This document shows, in pieces, positions 50,015-58,618 of a DNA stretch of 64,000 bases. Numbering within the stretch: the stretch's first letter is position 1; every line of letters begins with the position of its first letter. Position numbers and translations under genes: made by a program. Location: assembly GCF_001988955.1 (NCBI RefSeq), contig NZ_CP014263.1, positions 1,612,001 through 1,676,000 on the forward strand, in the 5' to 3' direction. This DNA is from Spirosoma montaniterrae. GTDB lineage: Bacteria > Bacteroidota > Bacteroidia > Cytophagales > Spirosomataceae. The notes under the pieces were generated by a model that worked only from the letters and a program-made list of their open reading frames with translations, had not been told where the DNA came from and searched no databases.

Positions 50015-51238
50015 ATGAGATCGTTCCGCCAGCAGACCTACGCCGTATGGCTGCTTTGTTCACTCTTTCTTTTTGTTACAAGCTGCCGCGACCAGACTGC
50101 CGATAACACCCAGCCGAAACCCGATCAATACCTTGTTAGTGCCACGCCCATCGGCTCGGTTACTACGACCGAGCAGCTACGCGCCCGTTTTGCTGATTTT
50201 GGTCCGCTTGTCGGTACGTTCCTCCGCAATAATATTCGGGTGTATCGGGTGGTGTATAAAACCAAAAACTTCGATAACTCAGAAGTGAACGCGTCGGGCG
50301 CGCTGATTGTGCCGGAAGGGAATACATCGTTCCCGTTAGCCAGTTATCAGCACGGTACGCTGTTCGACGAAGCGCAGGCACCGTCGTATTATACTCCGCA
50401 AACCGAATCGTTTTCCGTGGGTTCGCTGGTGGCCTCGCTGGGCTATATCGTAGCCTGCCCCGATTATATCGGCTATGGCGAATCGAAGGCAATAGAACAT
50501 CCGTATGAACACCGGCAGGTGACAGCCCAAACGTGTTTAGACATGCTGCGGGCATCACGGGAATTGCTCGCCAAACCCGCTACCGACGGGCGACAGGCTA
50601 CCTGGGACAACCGGCTGTTTCTGGGCGGCTATTCGCAGGGGGGAGGAGCCACAATGGCCCTGCTCAAACACATCGAGGAGACTGTACCAACTGAGTTTCG
50701 GCTGATTGCCGCTACCTGCGGGGCAGGAGCTTATAACAAAGAAGGCTTCATGCAGGATTTGATCAATACCCGAACCCACGGCATTGCGTCTTACAACAAC
50801 CTGTATTCGTGGGTGTTGCGGACGTACAACCGGACCTACCCGAATCTGAGCCGACCGATGAGCTATTACTTTCGGGAGCCGTTCGCCACCGACGTGCAGC
50901 AGAACGGCAACCGGGCCAATATCAACGTCAGTATCAACACGGCCTTTTCCGACCAGTTTCGCAACGGCGTCAACAGCGGCTCCGACGCGGCTTTTTTAGC
51001 TGCCGTGCGCGACAACAACATGTACGACTGGAAGCCCAACACTCCTCTTCAACTCTATCACGGCACCGCCGACCAGCAGGTATTTTTCCGCAATTCGCAG
51101 GACGCCTTCGATGCCATGCGGAAACGCGGGGCCACTAACGTTGAATTGATTCGGATTGAGGGTAAAGACCACGGCCCCGCTATTCAGGACTATCTACTTG
51201 GCACATTCAGCTTTTTTACGACGAAAAATGTACGATAA
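50015..51238 (+). CDS. Alpha/beta-hydrolase lipoprotein, secreted-lipase type
   Basis: 407 residues. The leader ends in a lipobox VTSC with Cys24. The fold resembles fungal/bacterial secretory lipases and prolyl-oligopeptidase-like esterases: PDYIGYGESKAIEHPY, nucleophile Ser207 in GGYSQGGGATM, an acidic residue in YHGTADQQVFF and the late His in GKDHGPAI. A large central insertion (about 225-320) would form the lid. It is expected on the cell surface or in the periplasm. The substrate is unknown. Confidence 0.87.
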   Translation: MRSFRQQTYAVWLLCSLFLFVTSCRDQTADNTQPKPDQYLVSATPIGSVTTTEQLRARFADFGPLVGTFLRNNIRVYRVVYKTKNFDNSEVNASGALIVPEGNTSFPLASYQHGTLFDEAQAPSYYTPQTESFSVGSLVASLGYIVACPDYIGYGESKAIEHPYEHRQVTAQTCLDMLRASRELLAKPATDGRQATWDNRLFLGGYSQGGGATMALLKHIEETVPTEFRLIAATCGAGAYNKEGFMQDLINTRTHGIASYNNLYSWVLRTYNRTYPNLSRPMSYYFREPFATDVQQNGNRANINVSINTAFSDQFRNGVNSGSDAAFLAAVRDNNMYDWKPNTPLQLYHGTADQQVFFRNSQDAFDAMRKRGATNVELIRIEGKDHGPAIQDYLLGTFSFFTTKNVR

Positions 51239-51360
51239 AGGGGGTAAGGTGTACAGGTATAAGGTGTAAGGTTTGAAGGGGCAGGGTTGAAAAACTTTCC
51301 AACCTTACCCCTTTATACCCTACTCCCCCTTTACACCCTCCCCCTTTACACCCTCCCCTT
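51239..51360. repeat. Imperfect inverted repeat of GGTGTAAGG / CCCCTTTACACC type
   Basis: A purine-rich left half (51239-51290, with GGTGTAAGG units) faces a pyrimidine-rich right half (51301-51360, with CCCTTTACACC units). It starts right after the lipase stop and ends one base before the biotin-carrier ATG. Translation of it gives the spurious leader PLYTLLPLYTLPLYTL. Confidence 0.75.
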
Positions 51361-51361
51361 T

Positions 51362-51859
51362 ATGTTCCAGACAACCTTAAACCAGCAACCGGCCACTATC
51401 GACTTTTTGGCGGGAGGACAGCCCACGTTAAACGGCGAACCATTCCAATGGGATTTTTCCCGGCTTTCGGACCGGACGTTTCACATTATCCGCAACCACC
51501 AGTCATACACGGCTGAATTGCTCGATCTCAATCTGGCCAACAAGACGGTGAGTCTGAAAATCAACGGGCATCTACATACGGTCGAACTTAAAGACCGCTT
51601 CGATCTGCTGCTCGAAAAAATGGGTATGAGCAACGCAGTAGCCACCAAAGTCGGCGATCTGAAAGCACCTATGCCCGGCCTGATTGTGGGTATTGGCGTT
51701 GAACCGGGCGTGCCCGTAAAGAAAGGGGAAACCGTGCTGATTCTGGAAGCCATGAAAATGGAAAATACCATTAAAGCCCCCGCCGACGCCGTTGTGAAAG
51801 CAATCCGGGTTCAGAAAGGCGACCGCGTTGAGAAAGGGCAGGTGTTGGTTGAATTCTAA
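51362..51859 (+). CDS. Biotin carboxyl carrier protein
   Basis: 165 residues from ATG 51362. The C-terminal half is a biotinyl/lipoyl domain with the attachment Lys132 in EAMKMEN and the hammerhead LKAPMPGLIVGIGVEPG. The first half (FQTTLNQQPATIDFLAGGQP, HIIRNHQSYTAELL) is the domain seen in carriers of propionyl- or acetyl-CoA-type carboxylases of Bacteroidota. The carboxylase subunits are not in this window on either side; the IS element follows 58 bases later and may have separated them. Confidence 0.9.
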   Translation: MFQTTLNQQPATIDFLAGGQPTLNGEPFQWDFSRLSDRTFHIIRNHQSYTAELLDLNLANKTVSLKINGHLHTVELKDRFDLLLEKMGMSNAVATKVGDLKAPMPGLIVGIGVEPGVPVKKGETVLILEAMKMENTIKAPADAVVKAIRVQKGDRVEKGQVLVEF

Positions 51860-51960
51860 TCTCAGTACAAGATTGCCCGTACAGTTTTATTATATAATTG
51901 CAAGTGTTCAAAATAGAAACATGAGTCATCCCGAATTTTAGGGACACTCTGAAAAAAGAA

Positions 51961-52011
51961 CCTCCTTTCTTAGCTTTGAGCATCACCACAACGCCAAAGC
52001 CAGAAAGGAGG
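51961..52011 (+). promoter_or_regulatory. Hairpin sequestering the transposase ribosome-binding site
   Basis: CCTCCTTTCT (51961-51970) pairs perfectly with AGAAAGGAGG (52002-52011), and an inner GCTTTG/CAAAGC stem (51973-51978 with 51995-52000) continues the helix. The right arm contains the Shine-Dalgarno AAGGAGG, nine bases before the ATG, and TTTTTT follows. The structure can block translation on read-through RNA and also resembles an intrinsic terminator. Confidence 0.8.
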
Positions 52012-52019
52012 TCTTTTTT

Positions 52020-53366
52020 ATGGCAACGCCATGCACACAAAATAACAATACGACGCGCGTAAAGTCAACCGCGAATGACTTTCTACAAGCCCGAATACAG
52101 CACTATCTCCAACCCATTCAAGACCAGCTACTCCAGCAAATCGACAAGCGACTCGTAGCTACCTTTGCGACCTTGTTTAGCAGCATTCTGCTCTTTCGTA
52201 ACACGAAGATGGGACTGCTACTGAGTGAGTTAGGAGGCTATATCGCTGGGCATGCCCACGCCCCGGCAGGTACCAAACGCCTAAGCAACCTCTTACGATG
52301 CGCCTATTGGGACGCTGCTGTTATCGAGGAGTTTTTCTGGGCCAAGACCCAACGACGCATTGCCCAACTGGCGACTATGGGCAAACGGCCTTTGCTGGTG
52401 TGGGATGATAGTCGCATCGAGAAGCCAGAAAGTTGGTTTGTCGAAGGACTTTGTTCAGTCGAAAGTAGCAAGGGGAAACGACTCACCAAGATCAAGAAAG
52501 GCTTCTACAAGCCCCCTTCAGCCCGCATCTGCGTGCCGGGCTTTCACTGGACGGGTGTATTACTGGCCGCGCTGGGCGAAACACCCAGTGTGTGCCAGAT
52601 GAGTTGGTGGACGACGCGGGGCAAGCATAAAGAGGTGGGTACCAACATCATGTTCCGTCTGCTTAGGCAGTTACAGGCCCATCTGCCAGCTTCCGTGCTG
52701 CATGTGCTGGATCGGGGCTATGCCAGTAGCTGGACGATTGAGTGGATGAGCCACTTCAAACAGGACTTTCTGGTGCGCTGGAAAAAGAATCACCTACTGA
52801 CTCACGGCGAAAAAGGCACCAAACAGACCCATCTGCTGGCCCGTAGTTGTGCGCCCCAGAGCCGTAAGCTCCTGCGCGACAAGGAACGTAAGATTACCAA
52901 ACAGGTCAGTGTGGGTTGGCTGGCCGTTCGTCATGCGGAGCATGAGCTATTGCCTTTATGGTTGCTGGTGGTCCGGGATCGCAGGCATCAGCAACCGCCC
53001 ATGTACCTGCTCACATCCGTACCCGTCCGGGATGTGCATCAGGCTTGGCTACTGGTACACAGTTACATGCACCGTTGGCAGATTGAACAGGCTTTTCGAG
53101 CGGGCAAGGCCGAGTTCGGCCTGGAGTCGCCCCGGCTGTGGTTCTGGGAGAACCGGCTAAAGCTGTTGGGCATAGTCAGTTTAGTGTATGACTTTCTGTT
53201 ATCGCTGTTACGCCACTGGCCGGATTGGATACCCCTATTTTTGAAACGGTGGGTACCCCGAACAGGCAATCGGCACCGATGCTCGTCGGTGCCGATTTAC
53301 AGACTGCGGTTAGCCATCTCAAACGCTTTAATGGTGGCCTTCGCCCTCACTCAAAATTCGGGATGA
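52020..53366 (+). CDS. IS4-family DDE transposase
   Basis: 448 residues. The catalytic Asp residues appear in LLVWDDSRIEKPES and LHVLDRGYAS, and the Glu in the IS4 signature Y-x2-R-x3-E-x6-K, seen exactly as YMHRWQIEQAFRAGK. The frame is intact, and its TGA stop (53364-53366) lies within the right terminal repeat. An unusually strong ribosome-binding site for this genome (AAGGAGG) precedes it but is held in a hairpin. The element appears potentially active. Confidence 0.94.
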   Translation: MATPCTQNNNTTRVKSTANDFLQARIQHYLQPIQDQLLQQIDKRLVATFATLFSSILLFRNTKMGLLLSELGGYIAGHAHAPAGTKRLSNLLRCAYWDAAVIEEFFWAKTQRRIAQLATMGKRPLLVWDDSRIEKPESWFVEGLCSVESSKGKRLTKIKKGFYKPPSARICVPGFHWTGVLLAALGETPSVCQMSWWTTRGKHKEVGTNIMFRLLRQLQAHLPASVLHVLDRGYASSWTIEWMSHFKQDFLVRWKKNHLLTHGEKGTKQTHLLARSCAPQSRKLLRDKERKITKQVSVGWLAVRHAEHELLPLWLLVVRDRRHQQPPMYLLTSVPVRDVHQAWLLVHSYMHRWQIEQAFRAGKAEFGLESPRLWFWENRLKLLGIVSLVYDFLLSLLRHWPDWIPLFLKRWVPRTGNRHRCSSVPIYRLRLAISNALMVAFALTQNSG

Positions 53367-53482
53367 CTCATGTTTGAGAGGGTTATTTGATAATGACCAG
53401 TTATGTTAAGAAACTATTCTCATAAATCAGACCTGCCCGGTAGCACCAGAAAACTCCGAAAAGTGCAACAAGCATAGAAGCG

Positions 53483-53607
53483 CAGAACAAAACCGGAGTT
53501 TTGTTAGTCCTTGCGAGAAACGAGGAAAAAGACGCAGTTTACCGCCATAACAAAACGTTGTATTTTACTGTAATGGCTACTCAAGACGACAGAACAAAAC
53601 CGGAGTT
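53483..53607. repeat. 18-bp direct repeat pair near the decayed gene
   Basis: CAGAACAAAACCGGAGTT occurs at 53483-53500 and again at 53590-53607. The second copy lies inside the reading frame of the decayed gene at 53573. It may mark a short duplication or an old recombination event. Confidence 0.7.
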
Positions 53608-53851
53608 AAGTTTTGCAGTCGCTGACCGGTGCGCAGCAGAGCCGGAGCCAGAGGGCAAAAAAGGGAAGGGCGGCAGGCCCTGACGCGCCCCGGACGTCGG
53701 TTTGTGGACAGTACGCGGGGTTGATCTGGAGACTCGTACCGCTATTGAAAAAGCTGCGTAGCGTAGCGGTAAGACGATAGGCCAGTACGTGAACGAGGAT
53801 TTCCGCCAGTACGCCCAGGAGCAACTAAAGAAGGGCAGTCAGCCCCCATAA
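53573..53851 (+). pseudogene. Decayed ribbon-helix-helix-type small gene with two nonsense codons
   Basis: One frame of 93 codons runs from ATG 53573 (MATQDDRTKPELSFAV) to TAA 53849 but contains TGA at 53681-53683 and TAG at 53759-53761. Conceptual translation after the stops (RGVDLETRTAIEKAA, then RSGKTIGQYVNEDFRQYAQE) looks like a CopG/MobC-like DNA-binding protein of plasmids or mobile elements. Both stops are consistent with single C-to-T changes (CGA to TGA, CAG to TAG). The rest of the interval from 53376 holds no other gene that I can support. Confidence 0.6.
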
Positions 53852-53906
53852 GCATATATAAGATGTTATATTCAACCATGAATGATAGCAAGAAAGTATA
53901 ATCGTT

Positions 53907-54536
53907 TTAAAAGTAACTTTTTGCACAAGCTGCGGTTCGCCGAATATCTTTTTGGTGGCTTTTGTATAACTTTTTTGTTCTAATTTCGATACGGTCGTCG
54001 ATTTTAGTGAATGTAGTCCTTTTTGAGAAAGCAGGATGGTCTTTAGGAAAATTAATTTCCACATATGGATTAACAAAACGAGGATGTAAATCGAAAGCAT
54101 ATTCTTTGATGTTAAACGCTGCCATGTGGCTGACATCCTTCTCAGTAATCTTTGATACAAAACCTACGTGAAAATATTCTATTCTAAATAGGACTGCTTT
54201 CATCTCAGCTCGCTTAGGTATGTAATTTTTCTCATTGATTAATTGAATAGTGTATCCATTGTCTAAAATTACCCAAGCACTATCACCAATGGAAGAAGAT
54301 AAGGGTATAGGTGTCATTATATCAAATTTGATGTAAGTGGTTTTAGGAAATTGTTTGTCGGTAAAAAATTGCACTTCATCGGTAAAATAATCAACGTTAA
54401 GCTCTGTTCTTGTCATCCAAGAATCGGTATTCGTGATTGGATTAATGTTGCTACTGACGCGGCAAGGCTGCGCTATGAGCTGAATATAGCCTAAAATCAT
54501 TATAGCTAATGTAAGCACGTTGGGTAGTCGACTCAT
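53907..54536 (-). CDS. AT-rich secreted orphan protein
   Basis: 209 residues from ATG 54536, which starts a signal peptide (MSRLPNVLTLAIMILGYIQLIAQ). The mature protein looks beta-rich, with no known motif that I recognise. Base composition is far more AT-rich than in neighbouring genes and codon choice differs (many AAA, ATA, TTA), suggesting recent acquisition. It sits in the accessory stretch next to the IS element. The function is unknown. Confidence 0.75.
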   Translation of the reverse strand: MSRLPNVLTLAIMILGYIQLIAQPCRVSSNINPITNTDSWMTRTELNVDYFTDEVQFFTDKQFPKTTYIKFDIMTPIPLSSSIGDSAWVILDNGYTIQLINEKNYIPKRAEMKAVLFRIEYFHVGFVSKITEKDVSHMAAFNIKEYAFDLHPRFVNPYVEINFPKDHPAFSKRTTFTKIDDRIEIRTKKLYKSHQKDIRRTAACAKSYF

Positions 54537-54557
54537 GAATATTTTACTACATAGTTC

Positions 54558-54590
54558 CTCTGCTCGGTACGGCATCCGCACCGAGCAGAG
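54558..54590. terminator. Perfect 11-bp hairpin between two minus-strand genes
   Basis: CTCTGCTCGGT (54558-54568) and ACCGAGCAGAG (54580-54590) are perfect complements with an 11-base loop. It lies four bases after the stop of the small HTH gene (minus strand) and before the orphan gene. No T-run follows, so it may slow or shape the transcript rather than end it. Confidence 0.6.
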
Positions 54591-54593
54591 AGC

Positions 54594-54731
54594 TTACGTG
54601 GTTTTCTCTGCGATGTTTGACACACCTAATTTTTCGGCGAAGTCTTCAGGTGAGCCAGTACTTCGTGTTCGGATGTGATAGTCTATACGTTCTATCTTCA
54701 ACAATGCTTCTTTAATTCTACGTAGTGGCAT
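54594..54731 (-). CDS. Short HTH-type protein, apparently truncated
   Basis: 45 residues from ATG 54731: MPLRRIKEALLKIERIDYHI, then RTRSTGSPEDFAEKLGVS and NIAEKTT. The pattern of a basic helix, TGSPEDFAEKLGVS and then an expected recognition helix matches a small Bacteroidota family of HTH proteins. Here the recognition helix after GVS is lost and the chain stops seven residues later. It may be a degraded regulator in the accessory stretch. Confidence 0.55.
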   Translation of the reverse strand: MPLRRIKEALLKIERIDYHIRTRSTGSPEDFAEKLGVSNIAEKTT

Positions 54732-54828
54732 AATTTAAAAATAAATTTATATCGTACTGTCCAATTCTATACTGCTTAGACCCATGTCACTTGAAAGAAG
54801 TTGCAAAAAGAAGTAAATTTTAATTTTA

Positions 54829-54836
54829 TATCTTTG
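54829..54836 (+). promoter_or_regulatory. Candidate -7 element for pyrH
   Basis: TATCTTTG fits TAnnTTTG and lies 22 bases before the pyrH ATG. A TTG at 54801 is 25 bases upstream, slightly further than the usual -33 spacing. Confidence 0.6.
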
Positions 54837-54858
54837 CCCCCGCAAAAAATACCCCTTC

Positions 54859-55575
54859 ATGACACCAACGAACTACAAACGCATTCTGCTTAAGCTGAGC
54901 GGAGAGGCTTTGGCTGGCCCAAGCGGTTATAATATCGATCCGGCAGTGCTGGAACAATACAGTAAGGAGGTTAAACAGGTTGTCGACCTGGGTGTTGAAG
55001 TCGCCATTGTAATTGGAGGAGGCAATATTTTCCGGGGCGTGTCGGGCGAACGATCCGGCATCGACCGCGTGCAGGGCGATTACATGGGTATGTTAGCCAC
55101 AGTTATCAACGCGATGGCTATTCAAAGCTCGCTCGAAAAACAGGGCCTCTACACCCGCGTGATGTCGGCCATTAAAATGGAACAGGTCTGCGAACCCTAC
55201 GTGCGTCGGCGGGCGGTGCGGCATCTTGAAAAAGGACGCGTGGTCATTTTCGGAGCTGGCACGGGCAACCCCTATTTCACGACCGACTCAACGGCGGCTC
55301 TGCGGGCCATCGAAATCGAAGCCGACGTGGTACTGAAAGGCACGAAGGTCAACGGCGTGTACACTGCCGACCCGATGAAAGACAAAACCGCCACACGCTA
55401 CACCAGCATCAGCTTCCAGGACGTTTACGAAAAGAAACTGAACGTGATGGACCTCACGGCCTTCACACTTTGCCAGGAAAACAACCTGCCCATCATCGTG
55501 TTCAACATGAACGAGCCGGGTAGCCTGCTGCGCGTGGTGCAGGGCGACGAAGGCACGGGAACATTGATAAAATGA
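54859..55575 (+). CDS. pyrH: Uridylate kinase
   Basis: 238 residues, the usual length. Amino-acid-kinase motifs are clear: [37 protein letters not shown] and [20 protein letters not shown]. It phosphorylates UMP to UDP. It is followed by frr, as in most bacteria, but here the two genes are separated by a 105-base inverted repeat. Its promoter lies at the edge of the AT-rich accessory stretch. Confidence 0.96.
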   Translation: MTPTNYKRILLKLSGEALAGPSGYNIDPAVLEQYSKEVKQVVDLGVEVAIVIGGGNIFRGVSGERSGIDRVQGDYMGMLATVINAMAIQSSLEKQGLYTRVMSAIKMEQVCEPYVRRRAVRHLEKGRVVIFGAGTGNPYFTTDSTAALRAIEIEADVVLKGTKVNGVYTADPMKDKTATRYTSISFQDVYEKKLNVMDLTAFTLCQENNLPIIVFNMNEPGSLLRVVQGDEGTGTLIK

Positions 55576-55576
55576 G

Positions 55577-55676
55577 TTATAAGGTTGTAAAGTTATAGGG
55601 TTGTAAAGTTGATTAAACGGCAACATTTGCGGCTCAATAACTTTACAACGCTACAACCTTACAACTTTACAACTTA
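55577..55676. repeat. Inverted repeat of GTTGTAAAG type between pyrH and frr
   Basis: Left (55577-55610) and right (55639-55676) arms consist of near-tandem GTTGTAAAG/CTTTACAAC units; the best-matching 27 bases agree at about 23 positions. It starts one base after the pyrH stop and ends four bases before the frr ATG, so it fills the whole gap of a normally tight operon. Confidence 0.82.
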
Positions 55677-55680
55677 AAAG

Positions 55681-56241
55681 ATGGAAGAAATCGAGCTATA
55701 TCTCGACGATGCAAAAGATACGATGGAGAAGGCTCTCAAGCACTTAGCCATTGAACTAACCAAAATTCGGGCCGGTAAAGCCTCGGCCCAGATGCTCGAC
55801 GGTATTCAGGTTGAATACTACGGCAGCATGACACCCCTCAATCAGGTAGCTTCGGTCAACACGCCCGATGCCCGCACCATTGTGGTGAAGCCGTTCGAGA
55901 GAAAACTGATTGGCGAGATCGAAAAAGCCATTCGTAACTCGAACATAGGGCTGGCTCCCAACAACGATGGCGAGATGATTCGGCTCAGCGTACCGCCCCT
56001 GACCGAAGAACGCCGGCGCGACCTTGTCAAGAAGGTGAAGCAGGAAGTAGAAGTGGCGAAAGTGAACGTGCGCAACATTCGCAAAGACACCAACGAAGAC
56101 ATCCGTAAACTAACCAAAGAAGGTGTTTCGGAAGATGCCGTGAAGCAGGGCGAAGAGCGCGTTCAAAAACTAACTGACGCCTTCATCGCCCGCATCGATG
56201 AAACGTTTGCGGCCAAAGAAAAAGATATTCTGGTGGTGTGA
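55681..56241 (+). CDS. frr: Ribosome recycling factor
   Basis: 186 residues, full length. The three-helix bundle domain is recognisable (MEKALKHLAIELTKIRAGKAS, then LTEERRRDLVKKVKQEVEVAKVNVRNIRKDTNEDI in part) with VEYYGSMTPLNQVASVNTPDARTIVVKPFE in the small domain. It splits post-termination ribosomes together with EF-G. The 160 bases after it hold no feature that I can support. Confidence 0.96.
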   Translation: MEEIELYLDDAKDTMEKALKHLAIELTKIRAGKASAQMLDGIQVEYYGSMTPLNQVASVNTPDARTIVVKPFERKLIGEIEKAIRNSNIGLAPNNDGEMIRLSVPPLTEERRRDLVKKVKQEVEVAKVNVRNIRKDTNEDIRKLTKEGVSEDAVKQGEERVQKLTDAFIARIDETFAAKEKDILVV

Positions 56242-56401
56242 CCACACGGCAGCTATCCAGATCCTTCACTTTCTACAATGGGGTGGGAAACAGGGGTGGG
56301 GTGATCAGTCAGCTACCTCTCAGTATATTTATCGAACTGATAGGTAAGGGGCAGTTACATTTGGTAATTAAAATGCCGAATTAAAAACTCTTCCTTACCC
56401 C

Positions 56402-58456
56402 ATGCGCTACTTTTTCTTTCTGATTGCCTGCCTGATTGTTTTTATATCAGCCCAGGCACAAACCAACACGTCTATTGTCTCACAAACGGGTAACATCCAG
56501 TCGGCGTCGGTTACGCAGGGCGGTTCCGGCCAGCAGTCGACCATTACGCAACAGGGTGCCAGTCAGACGGCCACCGTCTCGCAGTCGGTGCAGAGCAATA
56601 GTGCCATCATCACGCAAACGCAGGGAGCTACGGGCAACATAGCTTCGGTGGTGCAGAGTGGTACGGCCAATACGGGCGTTATCGACCAGAAAGAAGATGC
56701 CATCGGCAATACGGCGGGCCTGACACAAACCGGGAGCGGTAATACGGCCCTGATAACCCAGATCAAGTCGAGCAGCAGCAACAGTGCTTCGATTCAGCAA
56801 AACGGCACCGCCAACAACGCGCTCATTACCCAGCGCGAATCGGCTGTGTCGAATACGGCGTCCGTAACGCAGATTGGTACGGCCAATTCGGCTACGGTGA
56901 CACAGAGCAACAACAGTGTTCGGAACAGAGGAAACATGTCGCAGAGTGGTCTAACGAACACAGCCACTCTATTTCAACGCGATGATTCTAACACAAATGC
57001 CGCCGATTTAACGCAGACCGGAAACAGCAATGACGGCACGATTCGGCAAACCAACAATAGCCGTAATAATACCGTTACGAGCCTTCAGGTTGGTGATAAC
57101 AATATTGTTCGGGTCGATCAGATTAATGATTCTGGCAATAATACGGGAGATATATCCCAGGAAGGTCTCGCGAACGAGGTTGCGCTGGCCCAGCAAAACA
57201 ACGGCCAGAGCAACACGGCTACGGTGGGCCAGGGTGGAAATTCAAATACAGCGGTGGTTACTCAGTTTAACGCGGCTACCGCGAACACCGCTACTGTGTT
57301 GCAGAACGGTATAGGCAACCAGGGAAGTGTGACCCAGGGCAGAGGAGGTATCCTGAATATGGCCAGCCTGACGCAGACAGGCAATACCAACAACGGATTG
57401 ATCTATCAGGGTGAATCCGGTAATACCAATGCGGCTACAATGGTGCAAAGCGGCACTGGCAATGTAGGGTCAATTACGCAGCGGGGCGGGGCGGTCGATA
57501 ACAGAGCCAGCTTAACCCAAGTCGGTACGGTCAATAACGGAGTTATTTATCAGGGCGAATCGGGCACCAGCAACACGGCTACGGTGGGCCAGAGTGGTGA
57601 GGCCAACCGGGGGCTTGTCGACCAGAAAGGCGACGCCCGTACCAACCTGACTACGCTGACCCAAACCGGCGTGTCGAACACGGCGACCGTAGCGCAAACC
57701 AACTCAAGTAGTACCAACGCGGCTTCGGCAATACAGGATGGTAACTCGAATACCGGTATTATTAATCAGCTTGGATTTTCAGTAACCAACACAGCCAGCC
57801 TGAGCCAAACGGGCGATAATCACTCCGGTGCCATTAACCAAACCAATAACAGCGTTAACAACAGGGGGGCAATTGTGCAGAGCGGCAACGCCAACGTAGG
57901 GTTTGTTAACCAACGGTTCGATTCGAGAGATAATCAGGCATATATCACGCAGGCTGGTACGTCGGGTACGGCGACTATCAACCAGACTTCAGGTCTTGAC
58001 AATGCCACTGCTTTTATCAATCAGGGTACGGGCGGTACGGGCAATTCGGCACTGATTACCCAGGAGGCCAACAGCAAATCGGGAGCACCGAACTCGGCCA
58101 CCATCAACCAGAACATGACCACTACCGGCAGCGGCAACTCGGCTACGGTGACGCAGGGCAACGGCACGGGCAGCAACACGGCCCTCGTGAATCAGGAAGA
58201 CAGCAACAATACAACGCTGCTCAACCAGACCGGCGTAGGCACCAACGTAGCGACCATCAGCCAAAGCGGCAACGGCAACGGCGTGTATGGGCTGGGTGGC
58301 ATCGGCACCTACGCGACGCAACTCAGCGCAGCAGGCGACCCTAACATACTCACTGTAACCCAAACAGCCAACGGCGGAGTCGCCAACAACGCCTTCGTGG
58401 GTCAGAACGGCGCAGGCAACACCGCCACGATTACGCAGACGGGGGTGATGCCGTAG
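56402..58456 (+). CDS. Large curlin-repeat protein with a 24-residue period
   Basis: 684 residues with a signal peptide (MRYFFFLIACLIVFISAQAQ). The rest is rich in Asn, Gln, Thr, Ser and Gly. Eighteen consecutive units of exactly 24 residues run from about residue 78 to 509 (56633-57928), each fitting N-x-A-x-V-x-Q-x-G-x-x-N-x-A-x-V-x-Q-x6 (for example SNTASVTQIGTANSATVTQ followed by SNNSV). Irregular units flank them. This is the strand-turn-strand pattern of CsgA/CsgB curli amyloid subunits but several times longer. No csgE, csgF or csgG homologue is visible in the window. Confidence 0.88.
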   Translation: MRYFFFLIACLIVFISAQAQTNTSIVSQTGNIQSASVTQGGSGQQSTITQQGASQTATVSQSVQSNSAIITQTQGATGNIASVVQSGTANTGVIDQKEDAIGNTAGLTQTGSGNTALITQIKSSSSNSASIQQNGTANNALITQRESAVSNTASVTQIGTANSATVTQSNNSVRNRGNMSQSGLTNTATLFQRDDSNTNAADLTQTGNSNDGTIRQTNNSRNNTVTSLQVGDNNIVRVDQINDSGNNTGDISQEGLANEVALAQQNNGQSNTATVGQGGNSNTAVVTQFNAATANTATVLQNGIGNQGSVTQGRGGILNMASLTQTGNTNNGLIYQGESGNTNAATMVQSGTGNVGSITQRGGAVDNRASLTQVGTVNNGVIYQGESGTSNTATVGQSGEANRGLVDQKGDARTNLTTLTQTGVSNTATVAQTNSSSTNAASAIQDGNSNTGIINQLGFSVTNTASLSQTGDNHSGAINQTNNSVNNRGAIVQSGNANVGFVNQRFDSRDNQAYITQAGTSGTATINQTSGLDNATAFINQGTGGTGNSALITQEANSKSGAPNSATINQNMTTTGSGNSATVTQGNGTGSNTALVNQEDSNNTTLLNQTGVGTNVATISQSGNGNGVYGLGGIGTYATQLSAAGDPNILTVTQTANGGVANNAFVGQNGAGNTATITQTGVMP

Positions 58457-58487
58457 GGGTGGGGCTAACCTGCCTGAACCGGTTTTG

Positions 58488-58525
58488 AAGCAGCCAGCCC
58501 ACACGCAAGTTTGAGCTGGTTGCTT
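58488..58525 (+). terminator. Hairpin after the curlin-repeat gene
   Basis: AAGCAGCCAGC (58488-58498) and GCTGGTTGCTT (58515-58525) pair at 10 of 11 positions around a 16-base loop, followed by GGTTTATG. It is a plausible but weak terminator because the T-run is short. Confidence 0.55.
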
Positions 58526-58618
58526 GGTTTATGAACACAATCCCGCTTCTGTCTCGGTCGTTTTTTGGGGAAAGCCGTATCTTTGGGTTTCGCAGACCTC
58601 CGTCGCATAAACCGTTTT

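Larger units (their letters stand above)
51917..53375. mobile_element. Complete IS4-family insertion sequence
   Basis: Perfect 23-base terminal inverted repeats (51917-51939 and 53353-53375; outer part AAACATGAGTCATCCCGAAT) bound a single transposase gene. The length is about 1.46 kb. I could not find an unambiguous target-site duplication; if the true ends are three bases further in, the AAA/TTT at the edges would be flank. It lies between the biotin carrier gene and an AT-rich accessory stretch. Confidence 0.92.

Noticed and set aside
51287..51361. N-terminal extension of the biotin carrier protein (PLYTLLPLYTLPLYTL)
   Set aside because: It is translation of the pyrimidine-rich repeat arm; ATG 51362 is the sensible start.
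53376..53383. Target-site duplication of the IS4 element
   Set aside because: Sequences flanking the terminal repeats (ending AAAATAG on the left, starting GAGAGGG on the right) do not match convincingly, so none is claimed.
57989..58504. 171-codon minus-strand frame opposite the curlin-repeat gene
   Set aside because: Repetitive DNA yields long antisense frames; the plus-strand protein has signal peptide and periodic motifs.
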